From: JAZDRH01 sp047470865 | GTDB lineage: Bacteria; Pseudomonadota; Gammaproteobacteria; Pseudomonadales; Pseudomonadaceae | DNA: 57,347 bases | Assembly: GCF_047470865.1 (NCBI RefSeq) | Contig: NZ_JAZDRH010000020.1 | Location: 1 to 57,347, forward strand | Direction of reading: 5' to 3' | Part shown: positions 43,922 through 53,367 of the stretch, in pieces | How positions within the stretch are numbered: position 1 is the stretch's first letter | Layout of the letters: each line of letters starts with the position of its first letter | The notes under the pieces: model-generated | Databases searched by the model: none | What the model saw: the letters and a program-made list of their open reading frames with translations, nothing else | What the model was told of the DNA's origin: nothing | Program-made: the position numbers and the translations under genes

Positions 43922-44446
43922 TAGCGATTCTCCAGAATGCAAAAGCAAAGGATGCTAAAAACTTGCAGTGTGATTCATAAAACGGCAATTAATTAGCAGT
44001 AAAGCTATAGGAGGTTTTGCGTGAGATAGAAACGCTAAACTCTTCATCATTTGCCACACTTTTATGAAGTTGTGAAACCATTTACCCATGATTTGATAAA
44101 ACATGGACGTGGATTGTCATACAAGAGCACCTTACAGGGCTCCTTATGACGAAGGCTAAATTAATAACGGCATAAGCAGGCGACTAGGTGTAAATCTGCA
44201 GTTAGCAGAGTGACTGTAACTAATCGTCGTTTATTGTCGGGCTAACATTATAACGATGATTTTACAAAAAACGATTCCCTAAAGGATTTTTTATTTATTC
44301 AAAAGTCGAATATCAAAGACAATCATTGGTCTAATTGGCAGGCAAAATGCTTGAAAACGAAAGACTTGGATAATTTGGTGTCTAGCATAGGTAGTTGGAA
44401 TGACTATTGATATACTGGGCAGCATGATTGATAACGGAGCGGCAAA
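43922..44446. other. 525-bp intergenic region upstream of mqo and the lipoprotein gene
   Basis: It must carry the promoters of both divergent genes. A TATACT at about 44411-44417 could serve the lipoprotein gene. I see no ORF, tRNA, terminator or clear operator; composition is AT-rich near 44260-44330. Confidence 0.4.
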
Positions 44447-45031
44447 ATGTCAAAAAAAAGAGTATTTGCAGGTGTGATATTGGCTTTTATTGGCTTGTCT
44501 GGTTGTGGCTTAAGTCCACAAACACTTGCCCCTCAGCCACAAATTACAGAGCAGTTTTCGCGTGTAGCTAATGGTCAGCAAGTCTATGTTAGTGTTATGG
44601 ATAACCGTCCATCTCCCGTTTTAGGCTCACGCGGTGGTAGCTATGCGGATACTAGTACAGTATCTGTCAAAGCCGAGCGTATTCTTCCTCGTCTACGTGC
44701 TGAAATTGATACCGTGTTACGTCAACAAGGTTTTATTCCGGTAAGCCAGCCTACTAATGGTGCTGAGCTTGTTGTGAGTTTGGAAAGCCTAACCTATAAA
44801 GTGCCAAATAACTCCAATGTGGCTAATAAAGTGATAGTGACTGCCCAATTTAAAGCAACAGCGCATAAGTTGGGGCAAAACTTTACGGGAAGCTATAATG
44901 CTAATATAGAACGTGGTTTTGTCGTGGCACCTAATCAAGAGAAAAATGAACGTGTTATAGCAGAAGCGCTTTCTGATGCCTTGGTACGTGTCTTTAAAGA
45001 TCCATCGTTGACGCGTATTTTGGCGCAATAA
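44447..45031 (+). CDS. YajG-like lipoprotein
   Basis: 194 residues with a lipoprotein signal: basic MSKKR, a hydrophobic core and lipobox LSGC with Cys20 as the lipidated residue; the following residues (GL) suggest outer-membrane sorting. The rest resembles the YajG family (PQPQITEQ, VMDNRP, RILPRLRAEIDTVLRQQGF). Function is not established. It sits 8 bp before miaA. Confidence 0.8.
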   Translation: MSKKRVFAGVILAFIGLSGCGLSPQTLAPQPQITEQFSRVANGQQVYVSVMDNRPSPVLGSRGGSYADTSTVSVKAERILPRLRAEIDTVLRQQGFIPVSQPTNGAELVVSLESLTYKVPNNSNVANKVIVTAQFKATAHKLGQNFTGSYNANIERGFVVAPNQEKNERVIAEALSDALVRVFKDPSLTRILAQ

Positions 45032-45039
45032 GGTTAGTT

Positions 45040-46005
45040 ATGCAGCAGTTTCCGCCGGTCATTTTTCTAATGGGGCCAACCGCCTCAGGGAAAACCAACT
45101 TGGCAATGGCTTTAAGTGAGGTGCTACCTTGCGACTTAATTAGTGTCGATTCGGCATTAATCTATAGGCAAATGGATATTGGCACGGCTAAACCAAGCGC
45201 AGATGAGCTAAAAAAATATCCACATGCTTTGGTGGATATTTTAGATCCAATAGAAAGTTACTCCGCCGCCCAATTTAGAAGCGATGCCTTAGCCTTAATG
45301 GCTAAAAGCACAGCACAAGGGCGAATTCCTCTATTGGTTGGCGGGACTATGCTGTATTACAAAACCTTGTTTGAAGGCATTGCTACTATGCCAGAAACCT
45401 CATTAGAGGTGAGAGCCATGCTTGAGCAACAGCTACAAGAACAAGGTTTAGCTTGGTTACATGCTGAATTAGAAAAAGTGGATGCTGATTCAGCAGCACG
45501 CATTAATATTAATGATACCCAGCGCATTATTCGTGCTTTAGAAATATGGCACCTAAGCGGAAAGAGTATGAGTTGGCATTTAATGCAGCAAAAGTTAGAA
45601 AAACAACGTCAAGAACAAGCAGGCAAACGAAATTTACCTTATACTGTTAAGACGTTTGCTATTGCGCCATTAGAGCGCAGCGTTTTGCATGAACGTATTG
45701 CGCAACGTTTTCAACTTATGTTGCAACAAGGTTTTATTGAAGAGGTCCAGAAATTACGTGCTCGCGGTGATCTACATATGGGGTTGCCATCTATGCGGGC
45801 AGTAGGATATCGCCAAGTTTGGGAATATCTCGATGGCGATTGTAGTTTCGATGAAATGCAGGCTCGTGGTATAGCAGCAACGCGTCAACTAGCAAAGCGC
45901 CAATTTACTTGGCTGCGCAGTTGGTCTGATGCACATTGGTTGGATAGTTTGGCAACTGATAATTTATCAACTGCCTTGAAACTGCTTAATAATGCCCCAT
46001 CTTAG
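45040..46005 (+). CDS. miaA: tRNA dimethylallyltransferase
   Basis: 321 residues. P-loop GPTASGKT at 12-19, SVDSALIYRQMDIGTAKP near 35-52 and GGTMLYYK near 101-108 are the MiaA landmarks. It adds the dimethylallyl group to A37 of tRNAs reading UNN codons. It starts an ordered run miaA-hfq-hflX-hflK-hflC known from enterics and pseudomonads. Confidence 0.97.
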   Translation: MQQFPPVIFLMGPTASGKTNLAMALSEVLPCDLISVDSALIYRQMDIGTAKPSADELKKYPHALVDILDPIESYSAAQFRSDALALMAKSTAQGRIPLLVGGTMLYYKTLFEGIATMPETSLEVRAMLEQQLQEQGLAWLHAELEKVDADSAARININDTQRIIRALEIWHLSGKSMSWHLMQQKLEKQRQEQAGKRNLPYTVKTFAIAPLERSVLHERIAQRFQLMLQQGFIEEVQKLRARGDLHMGLPSMRAVGYRQVWEYLDGDCSFDEMQARGIAATRQLAKRQFTWLRSWSDAHWLDSLATDNLSTALKLLNNAPS

Positions 46006-46063
46006 GCTTTAGCAGTTTTTTATAAATAGTTTAATAATATTTTCCTCTTAAGGAGTAGCGCTC

Positions 46064-46309
46064 ATGTCAAAAGGGCACACACTACAAGACCCTTACTTAA
46101 ACATCCTTCGTAAGGAACGCGTACCAGTTTCTATTTATTTAGTAAATGGTATTAAATTACAAGGTCAGATTGAGTCTTTCGATCAGTTTGTAATTTTATT
46201 GAAAAACACCGTAAGTCAAATGGTTTACAAACATGCTATTTCAACAGTTGTGCCTAGCCGTCCAGTACGTCTACCAACTGAAGATGAGGCAGAAGTAGGT
46301 AACCTTTAA
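46064..46309 (+). CDS. hfq: RNA chaperone Hfq
   Basis: 81 residues. The Sm1 region (LQDPYLNILRKERVPVSIYLVNGIKLQG) and Sm2 (YKHAISTVVPSRPV) are complete; the C-terminal tail is short, as in Pseudomonas. The hexamer binds small RNAs and mRNAs. AAGGAG at 46051-46056 is a strong ribosome site. hflX follows after 17 bp. Confidence 0.98.
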   Translation: MSKGHTLQDPYLNILRKERVPVSIYLVNGIKLQGQIESFDQFVILLKNTVSQMVYKHAISTVVPSRPVRLPTEDEAEVGNL

Positions 46310-46326
46310 TCTAAGTTGAGGCTGCA

Positions 46327-47625
46327 TTGGATCATCAAAGCGCACATGCTGAGCGGGTAATTTTAGTTCATCTGGAAGGAAATGATCCCCAGCTGCGAGA
46401 AGATCCGCATGAATTCCTCGAATTAGTAACCTCAGCGGGCGCGCAAGTTGCCCGCTTTGTTACTGTCTCTCGTCATCAGCCAACTGCTCGGTTTTTAATT
46501 GGCAGTGGTAAGGTTGATGAGTTACGTTTTTTAGTGCAAGAGTTAGAAGTTGACTTAGTCATTTTTAACCATGCATTAACGCCTAGCCAAGAACGCAATT
46601 TGTCACGCGAATTAGAATGTCGTGTGATTGATCGTGTTGGGCTTATTCTTGATATTTTTGCCCAGCGTGCGAATACGCACGAAGGCAAGTTGCAAGTCGA
46701 ACTGGCTCAGCTTGAGCATATATCTTCCCGTTTGGTGCATAGTCGCACCTACCTTAGCCGCCAGCAAGGCGGTATTGGTTTGCGTGGACCAGGCGAAACA
46801 CAGTTAGAGAGCGATCGTCGCTTGTTGCGCATACGGGTGCAGCAAATTAAAGCGCGTTTAGAGAAGGTACGCAATCAGCGTGAATTAGCACGTCGCGCGC
46901 GTAAGCGTGCAGAGATTCCGGCCGTTTCTATTGTAGGTTATACCAATGCTGGAAAATCCACGCTGTTTAATAGTTTGACGCAAGAGGAAGTCTACGCAGC
47001 CGACCAGCTTTTTGCGACGCTTGATCCTACGGTGCGGCGCTATCATTTACCTGATGTCGGACCTATCACCTTAACGGACACTGTTGGATTTATTCGGCAT
47101 TTGCCGCATAAATTAGTCGAAGCCTTTAGAGCAACATTAGAGGAATCAGCGAATGCTGATTTACTCTTACATGTTATAGATGCAGCATCGCTTGAGCGTG
47201 ATGAGCACATAGTGCAAGTTCATACAGTACTTGATGAAATTGGTGCAAAAGATATTCCTACTTTGGAAATCTATAATAAAATTGATTTATTATCAGATGT
47301 ACCGGCTCATATACAACGAGATGCAGATGGCAAACCAGTGCGAGTTTGGGTTAGTGCCATGCATAATCAAGGCTTAATTTTAATAGCTCAGGCTATGTCG
47401 GAGTTATTAGGTGAAGAAATCTATACAGGTACGTTGTGCCTACCTCAGAAGTTAGGTAGGGTGCGAGGTAAGCTGTTTGCATTAGGTGCTGTACAGCAAG
47501 AGCAATTCTCAGAGTCAGGTGAAAGCATTTTAACGCTTCGCATGCCTAAAATTGACTTAAACCGATTACTCAGTCACGAGCAATTTGAAATCGAAACCTT
47601 TCTACAAACTTATGCAATCAAATAG
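46327..47625 (+). CDS. hflX: Ribosome-associated GTPase HflX
   Basis: 432 residues. HflX N-terminal domain, GGIGLRGPGETQLE near 154-167, G1 GYTNAGKST near 203-211, G3 DTVG near 249-252 and G4 NKID near 317-320. HflX splits stalled ribosomes. The start is TTG at 46327, with GAGG at 46317-46320; no ATG or GTG gives a full-length N-terminus, so the rare start is likely real. Confidence 0.95.
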   Translation: MDHQSAHAERVILVHLEGNDPQLREDPHEFLELVTSAGAQVARFVTVSRHQPTARFLIGSGKVDELRFLVQELEVDLVIFNHALTPSQERNLSRELECRVIDRVGLILDIFAQRANTHEGKLQVELAQLEHISSRLVHSRTYLSRQQGGIGLRGPGETQLESDRRLLRIRVQQIKARLEKVRNQRELARRARKRAEIPAVSIVGYTNAGKSTLFNSLTQEEVYAADQLFATLDPTVRRYHLPDVGPITLTDTVGFIRHLPHKLVEAFRATLEESANADLLLHVIDAASLERDEHIVQVHTVLDEIGAKDIPTLEIYNKIDLLSDVPAHIQRDADGKPVRVWVSAMHNQGLILIAQAMSELLGEEIYTGTLCLPQKLGRVRGKLFALGAVQQEQFSESGESILTLRMPKIDLNRLLSHEQFEIETFLQTYAIK

Positions 47626-47646
47626 GTATTTTTGCCTAGATTAAAA

Positions 47647-47669
47647 TGTATCTTTTTGATTAAGATACA
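47647..47669. repeat. Inverted repeat between hflX and hflK
   Basis: TGTATCTT at 47647-47654 and AAGATACA at 47662-47669 pair perfectly around a seven-base loop, with no T-tract after it on the plus strand. It could be an operator or an attenuating structure for hflK. Confidence 0.5.
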
Positions 47670-47709
47670 AGGTTGTTATGTATGTGTACCTTGCTAAATG
47701 GAGAGTGTT

Positions 47710-48918
47710 ATGGCCTGGAATGAACCGGGTGGCAACTCAAATGATAAAGACCCTTGGGGAAACTCAGACAAGGGGAAAAAGAATAATGAGCGCCCAAGCC
47801 AAAATGACTTGGACGAAACCTTACGCAAGCTGCAAGATGGCGTGACTAGCCTTTTCGGTAAGAAAGGCAAAAGCGGCTCTGGATCTGGCGGTAGTGGGTT
47901 ACCTAAGCAGGGCGGCGTTGGAATAGCGATTATTGCTATCTTAATAGTACTTGGCGTATGGCTATATAACTGTGTTTATGTAGTTGATCAGCAAGAGCAA
48001 GCTGTTGTACTGCGTTTTGGTAAATATCATGACACCGTAGGTCCTGGTTTGCATATTTACTTTCCGCCAATGGATAAAAAGTTTCAAGAAAACACAACGA
48101 AAGAACGCAGTTATTCGTCAACAGGGCAGATGCTGACTGAAGATGAAAATATTGTAGAAGTACCTTTAACCGTTCAGTATAAAATATCTGATGTTAAAAA
48201 GTTTGTGCTTAATGTAGCTGATCCTGAGCGTAGTTTAGAGCAGGCAACAGATAGTGCCTTGCGTCATGTAGCAGGTTCTATGAGTATGGACCAAGTTATT
48301 GTTAGTGGTCGTGCAATACTGGCAACTGATACTCAAGTGCGTCTGCAAACCTTTATGGATAACTATGGCACAGGTATTTCTGTTACTCAGGTAAACGTGC
48401 AGAATGCTCAGGCGCCAGGTGCAGTGCAAGATGCCTTTGATGATGTTATTCGTGCTCGTGAAGACGAACAGCGTGAGAAAAACCAAGCAGATACCTATGC
48501 TCGAGGCATAGTGCCGGAAGCACGTGGTCAAGCTCAACGTTTGTTAGAAGATGCACAAGGTTATCGTGATGAGGTGGTAGCTAAAGCAGAAGGTGAAGCG
48601 CAGCGCTTTAATCAACTGTATGCAGAATATCGCAAGGCGCCTGAAGTCACTCGTCAGCGTATGTATATTGAAACTATGCAAGATGTATTAAGTAGTACAA
48701 GCAAGGTGATGATTTCTGGTGATCAAGGTAAAAACAGCTTGCTGTATTTACCACTGGATAAAATGCTAGAAAATCGCCCTGCACGGACCGTAAATCCATC
48801 AGCTAGCAGTATCTATACTGAGCCAGCTGCTAATGCGGCAACTCAATCGTCAGCTAGCAGCACTAATGCGGCAACTCGTATCACGCCGCCTAGCTCTCGT
48901 ACACGGGAGATGCGTTAA
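47710..48918 (+). CDS. hflK: FtsH protease modulator HflK
   Basis: 402 residues. Gly/Asn/Lys-rich N-terminus (MAWNEPGGN), one membrane segment (about 75-93), then an SPFH/band-7 domain with QEQAVVLRFGKY near 98. Ser/Ala/Thr-rich tail. With HflC it forms a periplasmic-facing cage around FtsH that limits its proteolysis. ATG 47710 follows GGAGAG at 47700-47705; the ATG at 47698 overlaps that site. hflC overlaps its stop. Confidence 0.95.
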   Translation: MAWNEPGGNSNDKDPWGNSDKGKKNNERPSQNDLDETLRKLQDGVTSLFGKKGKSGSGSGGSGLPKQGGVGIAIIAILIVLGVWLYNCVYVVDQQEQAVVLRFGKYHDTVGPGLHIYFPPMDKKFQENTTKERSYSSTGQMLTEDENIVEVPLTVQYKISDVKKFVLNVADPERSLEQATDSALRHVAGSMSMDQVIVSGRAILATDTQVRLQTFMDNYGTGISVTQVNVQNAQAPGAVQDAFDDVIRAREDEQREKNQADTYARGIVPEARGQAQRLLEDAQGYRDEVVAKAEGEAQRFNQLYAEYRKAPEVTRQRMYIETMQDVLSSTSKVMISGDQGKNSLLYLPLDKMLENRPARTVNPSASSIYTEPAANAATQSSASSTNAATRITPPSSRTREMR

Positions 48919-49790
48919 TGTCTAATAAATCTCTTTTTGCCATTATTGGTGCAGCGTTATTAGCTATTGTAGCTTTTAATTGCTTGTATATAGTGACGCA
49001 AACACAAAGAGCAGTATTGCTTGAGTTTGGTAAAGTTGCTGAGCCTAATGTAGAGCCTGGTTTGCACTTCAAACTACCTTACATTAACCAAGTGCGGATC
49101 TTTGATGGTCGAATCTTAACCTTAGAAGCGAGTAAACAGCGTTTTCTAACATCTGAGAAAAAAGCTGTAATGGTTGATGCCTTTGCTAAATGGCAGATTG
49201 AAAATCCAGAACAGTTCTACACAGCGGTTTCAGGTGATAGAAACTTGGCGGATGACCGTTTACGTCAGCGCTTAGAATCAGGCTTGCGTAATGAGTTTGG
49301 TAAAAGAACCTTGCGTGAAGTAGTTTCAGGTCAGCGTGATGAATTGATGGGCACTATCACGGCTTCGTTGAATAAAATGGCCATGAAAGAGCTAGGCATC
49401 AAAGTCATCGATGTGCGTGTTAAGGCCATTGACTTGCCTGATGAGGTTAGTAACAGCGTATTTGAACGTATGCGCACAGAACGTGAGCGTGAAGCCCGCG
49501 AGCATCGTGCTCAAGGTCGTGAGCTTGCAGAAGGTATTCGTGCAGACGCCGATCGTCAAAAACGTGTTATTTTAGCAGATGCTTATCGCGATGCTGAAAA
49601 AATACGTGGTGAAGGAGATGCGAAAGCTACCATCATTTACGCTAATGCATTTGGTCAAGATACTGAGTTCTATGCCTTTATTCGTAGCTTGCAAGCTTAT
49701 CGTCAAAGCTTTGCTAATAAGAGCGATGTTTTAGTGCTAAGCCCAGATAATGAATTCTTTAAGTATTTAGAGAATACTAAGCGTAATTAA
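48918..49790 (+). CDS. hflC: FtsH protease modulator HflC
   Basis: 290 residues. One N-terminal membrane segment (about 5-24) and an SPFH domain beginning TQTQRAVLLEFGKV near 29-42, with a charged coiled coil RMRTEREREAREHRAQGREL near 190-209. It partners HflK. The start overlaps the hflK stop (TAATG). Confidence 0.96.
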   Translation: MSNKSLFAIIGAALLAIVAFNCLYIVTQTQRAVLLEFGKVAEPNVEPGLHFKLPYINQVRIFDGRILTLEASKQRFLTSEKKAVMVDAFAKWQIENPEQFYTAVSGDRNLADDRLRQRLESGLRNEFGKRTLREVVSGQRDELMGTITASLNKMAMKELGIKVIDVRVKAIDLPDEVSNSVFERMRTEREREAREHRAQGRELAEGIRADADRQKRVILADAYRDAEKIRGEGDAKATIIYANAFGQDTEFYAFIRSLQAYRQSFANKSDVLVLSPDNEFFKYLENTKRN

Positions 49791-50095
49791 CCATGAAGCC
49801 TAAGATGAATGGAGTAATCCATTCATCTTAACTTGTTGAATAAGGGTGACCTTCCAGCAAAACATGGTATGATAAGCCAAGCCGGGAACATGCCCGGCTT
49901 TTTTGCGTTTGTGATCTTGGTGATTGTGCATTTTATCGTGTTAAAGCAACTCTTTGTATCGCAGGGCTGGTTGAAACTATTGGCTAGTCAGCATGATTTT
50001 CAAGAGGGTTAACCTCTATTATTTATATTCATCTGTTAAAAGTTCTATAGGCGGCACATAGGCTGTCAAAGATGGTTTGATAGAAGGAAGGCGTT
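49791..50095. other. Intergenic region with two hairpins, hflC to hisZ
   Basis: It holds a perfect 13-bp inverted repeat (49801-49830) without a T-tract, then the terminator at 49881-49904. A 47-codon frame at 49869-50012 (one possible membrane segment, FFAFVILVIVHFIVLKQLFV) runs through the terminator and has no good ribosome site; I do not call it. In P. aeruginosa a small DUF2065 gene lies here as I recall, but this frame does not look like it. Confidence 0.5.
49881..49904 (+). terminator. Terminator of the miaA-hflC run
   Basis: GCCGGG at 49881-49886, loop AACATG, CCCGGC at 49893-49898, then six T to 49904. It lies 90 bp after the hflC stop. Confidence 0.92.
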
Positions 50096-51280
50096 ATGGC
50101 AACTGTAGACCGCTGGTTATTACCAGATGGCATCGAAGAAGTTCTGCCGCCACAAGCGGCGTCGATTGAAACAACGCGCCGTCATATGTTGGACTTATTC
50201 CAACAATGGGGCTACGAGTATGTAGTTACCCCGCATATTGAGTTTTTAGAGTCATTATTGACGGGTACAGGTCAAGATTTAGATCTGCGTACTTTTAAGG
50301 TCACTGACCCTGGGTCGGGTCGGCAAATGGGCTTTAGAGCAGATATTACACCTCAAGTTGCTCGTTTAGATGCTCATAGTTTACGCCGCGAAGGCCCAGT
50401 TCGCCTTTGCTATGCTGGTAGTGTTGTGCATGCGTTACCTCGTGCTTTGTCTACTTCTCGCAGCCCTATTCAGTTAGGTGCCGAAGTTTATGGTGATGCT
50501 AGTAATGCAGCTGATATTGAAGTTATTAGCTTGATGTTGGAATGCCTTGCACAAGCCAAGGTGCCTAACGTGCATATCGATCTAGGTCATGTAGGCATTT
50601 ATCGTGGGCTAGCGCAAGCAGCAGGTTTAAGTTCAACAATTGAGCAGCAGTTATTTGATGCGCTACAGCGTAAGGCAAACTGTGAAATTCAAGAGTTAAC
50701 AGCCAGTTTAAACGGCGACTATGCGCATATGTTTAATGCGCTGAGTACTTTATGTGGTGGGCAAGAGGTACTAGCTCAAGCAAAAGCTGTTTTTGCTCAT
50801 GCCCCAGCCTCAGTGCGTGCTGCTTTAAATGACCTTGAACAAATAGCTGAAACCCTTTCTCAGCGTTTCCCAAGCTTGCCTATGTATTTTGATTTAGGCG
50901 AGCTACGCGGTTACCACTACCATACAGGCGTTGTTTTTGCTGCTTTTGTATTGGGTCAAGGTGGAGCTATTGCGCAGGGTGGACGTTATGACGATATAGG
51001 TGCGGTTTTTGGTCGTGCGCGCCCTGCAACAGGCTTTTCTACGGACTTAAAAAGCTTAGTAACATTAGGACAGATGGAAGTGGCGCAATATCCCGCTAGT
51101 ATTTGGGCGCCAGCTTCATCAGATAACGAATTATGGCAAGCTATTTCAGCGTTGCGCGCCCAAGGTCATCGTGTAGTGCAGGCATTGCCTGAACAAACAC
51201 AAGAATCTGCTGCTGCAGTAGGTTGCGACCGAATATTGGTGTTCAAAAACAACCAGTGGCTTGTTGAAACTTTAAGTTAA
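50096..51280 (+). CDS. hisZ: ATP phosphoribosyltransferase regulatory subunit HisZ
   Basis: 394 residues, a HisRS-like fold without tRNA-ligase activity. WLLPDGIEEVLPPQA at the start, FRADITPQVARLDA near 81-94 and AIAQGGRYDDIGAVFGRARPATGFS near 297-321. HisZ partners the short HisG for the first step of histidine synthesis; hisG is not in the window. GAAGGAAGG at 50082-50090 is a strong ribosome site. The purA gene follows after ~70 bp. Confidence 0.95.
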   Translation: MATVDRWLLPDGIEEVLPPQAASIETTRRHMLDLFQQWGYEYVVTPHIEFLESLLTGTGQDLDLRTFKVTDPGSGRQMGFRADITPQVARLDAHSLRREGPVRLCYAGSVVHALPRALSTSRSPIQLGAEVYGDASNAADIEVISLMLECLAQAKVPNVHIDLGHVGIYRGLAQAAGLSSTIEQQLFDALQRKANCEIQELTASLNGDYAHMFNALSTLCGGQEVLAQAKAVFAHAPASVRAALNDLEQIAETLSQRFPSLPMYFDLGELRGYHYHTGVVFAAFVLGQGGAIAQGGRYDDIGAVFGRARPATGFSTDLKSLVTLGQMEVAQYPASIWAPASSDNELWQAISALRAQGHRVVQALPEQTQESAAAVGCDRILVFKNNQWLVETLS

Positions 51281-51348
51281 ATCGCGCTTAAGCGTAAATT
51301 TACAGAGCTAGGAAACTAGCTATCAATTTGCATAAAGAGGCAAATGCA

Positions 51349-52647
51349 ATGGGTAAGAATGTTGTCGTTCTGGGCACTCAATGGGGTGATGAAGGTAAGG
51401 GTAAGATCGTTGATCTACTTACCGAACAAGCTGCTGCCGTAGTGCGCTTTCAAGGCGGGCACAACGCAGGTCACACCTTAGTAATTGACGGCGAAAAAAC
51501 CGTTTTGCACTTAATTCCATCAGGTATTTTACGTGACAACGTAGAATGTATGATCGGTAACGGTGTAGTGGTTGCTCCAGACGCATTGATGAAAGAAATT
51601 ACTAAGCTGGAAGAAAAGGGTGTACCTGTACGTGAGCGTTTACGTATTAGCCCAGCTTGTACTTTGATTCTCCCTTATCACGTTGCGCTGGATCAGGCCC
51701 GCGAAGCAAGCCGTAAAGAAGGTAAAATTGGCACAACAGGCCGTGGTATTGGCCCAGCTTACGAAGACAAAGTAGCTCGTCGTGGTTTACGAGTAGGTGA
51801 CTTGTTTAACCCTGAGCGTTTTGCTGAAAAATTGCGTGAAGTATTAGATCTACACAACTTTACGTTGCAAAACTACTACAAAGTAGAGCCAGTGGATTTC
51901 CAAAAAACATTAGATGAGGCGTTAGCTTTTGCAAAAGAGCTACAGCCGATGATTTTGGATGTTACTGCACGTCTAAGCGAGCTGCGCAAAGCAGGCGCGC
52001 ATATTATGTTTGAAGGTGCGCAAGGTTCGTTGTTGGATATTGACCACGGTACTTATCCTTACGTAACTAGCTCAAGCACAACTGCCGGTGGCACAGCAAC
52101 AGGTTCAGGCTTTGGCCCACTCTACCTAGATTACATTTTAGGTATTACTAAAGCCTATACCACACGTGTAGGTTCAGGCCCTTTCCCAACCGAATTGTTT
52201 GATGATGTAGGCCAGCGCTTAGCTACTAAAGGTCATGAGTTTGGTGCTACTACAGGCCGTGCGCGTCGTTGTGGTTGGTTTGACTCAGTTATTTTGCGTC
52301 GTACTGCTGAAATCAACAGCCTATCAGGTATTTGCTTGACTAAACTTGACGTATTAGATGGCTTGGAAACCGTGAAAATTTGCGTGGCGTATAAAGACGC
52401 ACAAGGCAACTTGCTAAAGGATGCGCCAACTGATGCTGATAGCTATGTTGGTTTAACCCCTGTGTATGAAGAAATGGCAGGTTGGAGTGAGTCTACTGTT
52501 GGCGTAAAAGACATGAAAGAGCTACCAGCAGCGGCATTAGCTTATATTAAGCGCATTGAAGACTTGGTTGGTACACCCATTGATATTGTATCTACAGGCC
52601 CGGACCGCGTTGAAACTATTATCTTACGCAACCCTTATGGCGCTTAA
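51349..52647 (+). CDS. purA: Adenylosuccinate synthetase
   Basis: 432 residues. Signature VVVLGTQWGDEGKGKIVD near 5-22, QGGHNAGHT near 39-47 and GIGPAYEDK near 136-144 (IMP-binding). It makes adenylosuccinate from IMP, aspartate and GTP. ATG 51349 (MGKNVVVLG) follows AGAGG at 51336-51340; an in-frame TTG at 51328 adds MHKEANA and is less likely. Confidence 0.97.
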   Translation: MGKNVVVLGTQWGDEGKGKIVDLLTEQAAAVVRFQGGHNAGHTLVIDGEKTVLHLIPSGILRDNVECMIGNGVVVAPDALMKEITKLEEKGVPVRERLRISPACTLILPYHVALDQAREASRKEGKIGTTGRGIGPAYEDKVARRGLRVGDLFNPERFAEKLREVLDLHNFTLQNYYKVEPVDFQKTLDEALAFAKELQPMILDVTARLSELRKAGAHIMFEGAQGSLLDIDHGTYPYVTSSSTTAGGTATGSGFGPLYLDYILGITKAYTTRVGSGPFPTELFDDVGQRLATKGHEFGATTGRARRCGWFDSVILRRTAEINSLSGICLTKLDVLDGLETVKICVAYKDAQGNLLKDAPTDADSYVGLTPVYEEMAGWSESTVGVKDMKELPAAALAYIKRIEDLVGTPIDIVSTGPDRVETIILRNPYGA

Positions 52648-52655
52648 GTAATAGT

Positions 52656-52686
52656 AAAAAACCGACTCAAATGAGTCGGTTTTTAT
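52656..52686. terminator. Bidirectional terminator between purA and the convergent operon
   Basis: A-run, ACCGACTC at 52661-52668, loop AAAT, GAGTCGGT at 52673-52680, then TTTTATTT. The perfect stem with A-run before and T-run after can act from both sides. Confidence 0.92.
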
Positions 52687-52696
52687 TTGCGAGTAC

Positions 52697-53365
52697 TTAG
52701 CAATAAATAACTAACTTTCCACCGCTAAAACAACTGCTATAACCATTAAGCCATAATTCAAAATAAGGCCGTAAAAAGTCTTGCTCAGGTTTATCTGTGA
52801 ACGCTGGATATTGTAGGTAATAGGCAAGCGGGTAATGGCAGGCAATAGAATAATAGGCTTCTTGCAATAGTGCTAATCGCGGATCTGTAAAGGCTTGCCC
52901 CATTGCCCAGTCGGTTAGCAGTTCATACAGCTCGTTTTCTAAATCATCTGTTTTAGGCGCTCTTTTTCTTGGTTGAGTGATAACCTCTATTTGATGTACT
53001 GAATCAAGCTGCTGAGCAATCTCGGGGGCATTACAAAATAACGCAAAGTCTTTTAGATAGGCTATATGCTGCTGGCCTAATTGTGTAAGTTTGTTTTCAA
53101 TATTACGTTGCGCTTCAGGGCAGAAATAACCAGGTACAGCACCTTCAGCAAGCAAATGCTTGTAACGTTGAGAGGTCGCTGTATAAATAGGCAAAATTCG
53201 CTCTTGCAACAGGTGGCCATTTTTTAATGGTTTAAAGACAGCCTCTATGCCTTCAGCATCTGGCATAAAACACTGGAAAAGCCCGAAAAATACATCATCT
53301 TCAGGTATAGAGCCTGTTGTTTCTTCGTCCAAAATGGACAGTAACCTATTTGCATATTCCAGCAT
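52697..53365 (-). CDS. Uncharacterised protein, third gene of an unknown operon
   Basis: 222 residues, not recognised. No signal peptide or membrane segment; mostly helical, rich in Leu, Glu and Gln, with a short basic stretch TQPRKRAPKT near 131-140. The end (FELWLNGYSSCFSGGKLVIYC) has two Cys. It starts 2 bp after the stop of the DUF2004-like gene and ends at the bidirectional terminator. Confidence 0.7.
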   Translation of the reverse strand: MLEYANRLLSILDEETTGSIPEDDVFFGLFQCFMPDAEGIEAVFKPLKNGHLLQERILPIYTATSQRYKHLLAEGAVPGYFCPEAQRNIENKLTQLGQQHIAYLKDFALFCNAPEIAQQLDSVHQIEVITQPRKRAPKTDDLENELYELLTDWAMGQAFTDPRLALLQEAYYSIACHYPLAYYLQYPAFTDKPEQDFLRPYFELWLNGYSSCFSGGKLVIYC

Positions 53366-53367
53366 GC

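Noticed and set aside
43922..44446. tRNA or Fur-type operator upstream of mqo
   Set aside because: No cloverleaf could be drawn, and the best Fur-like match near 44320 is too weak to report.
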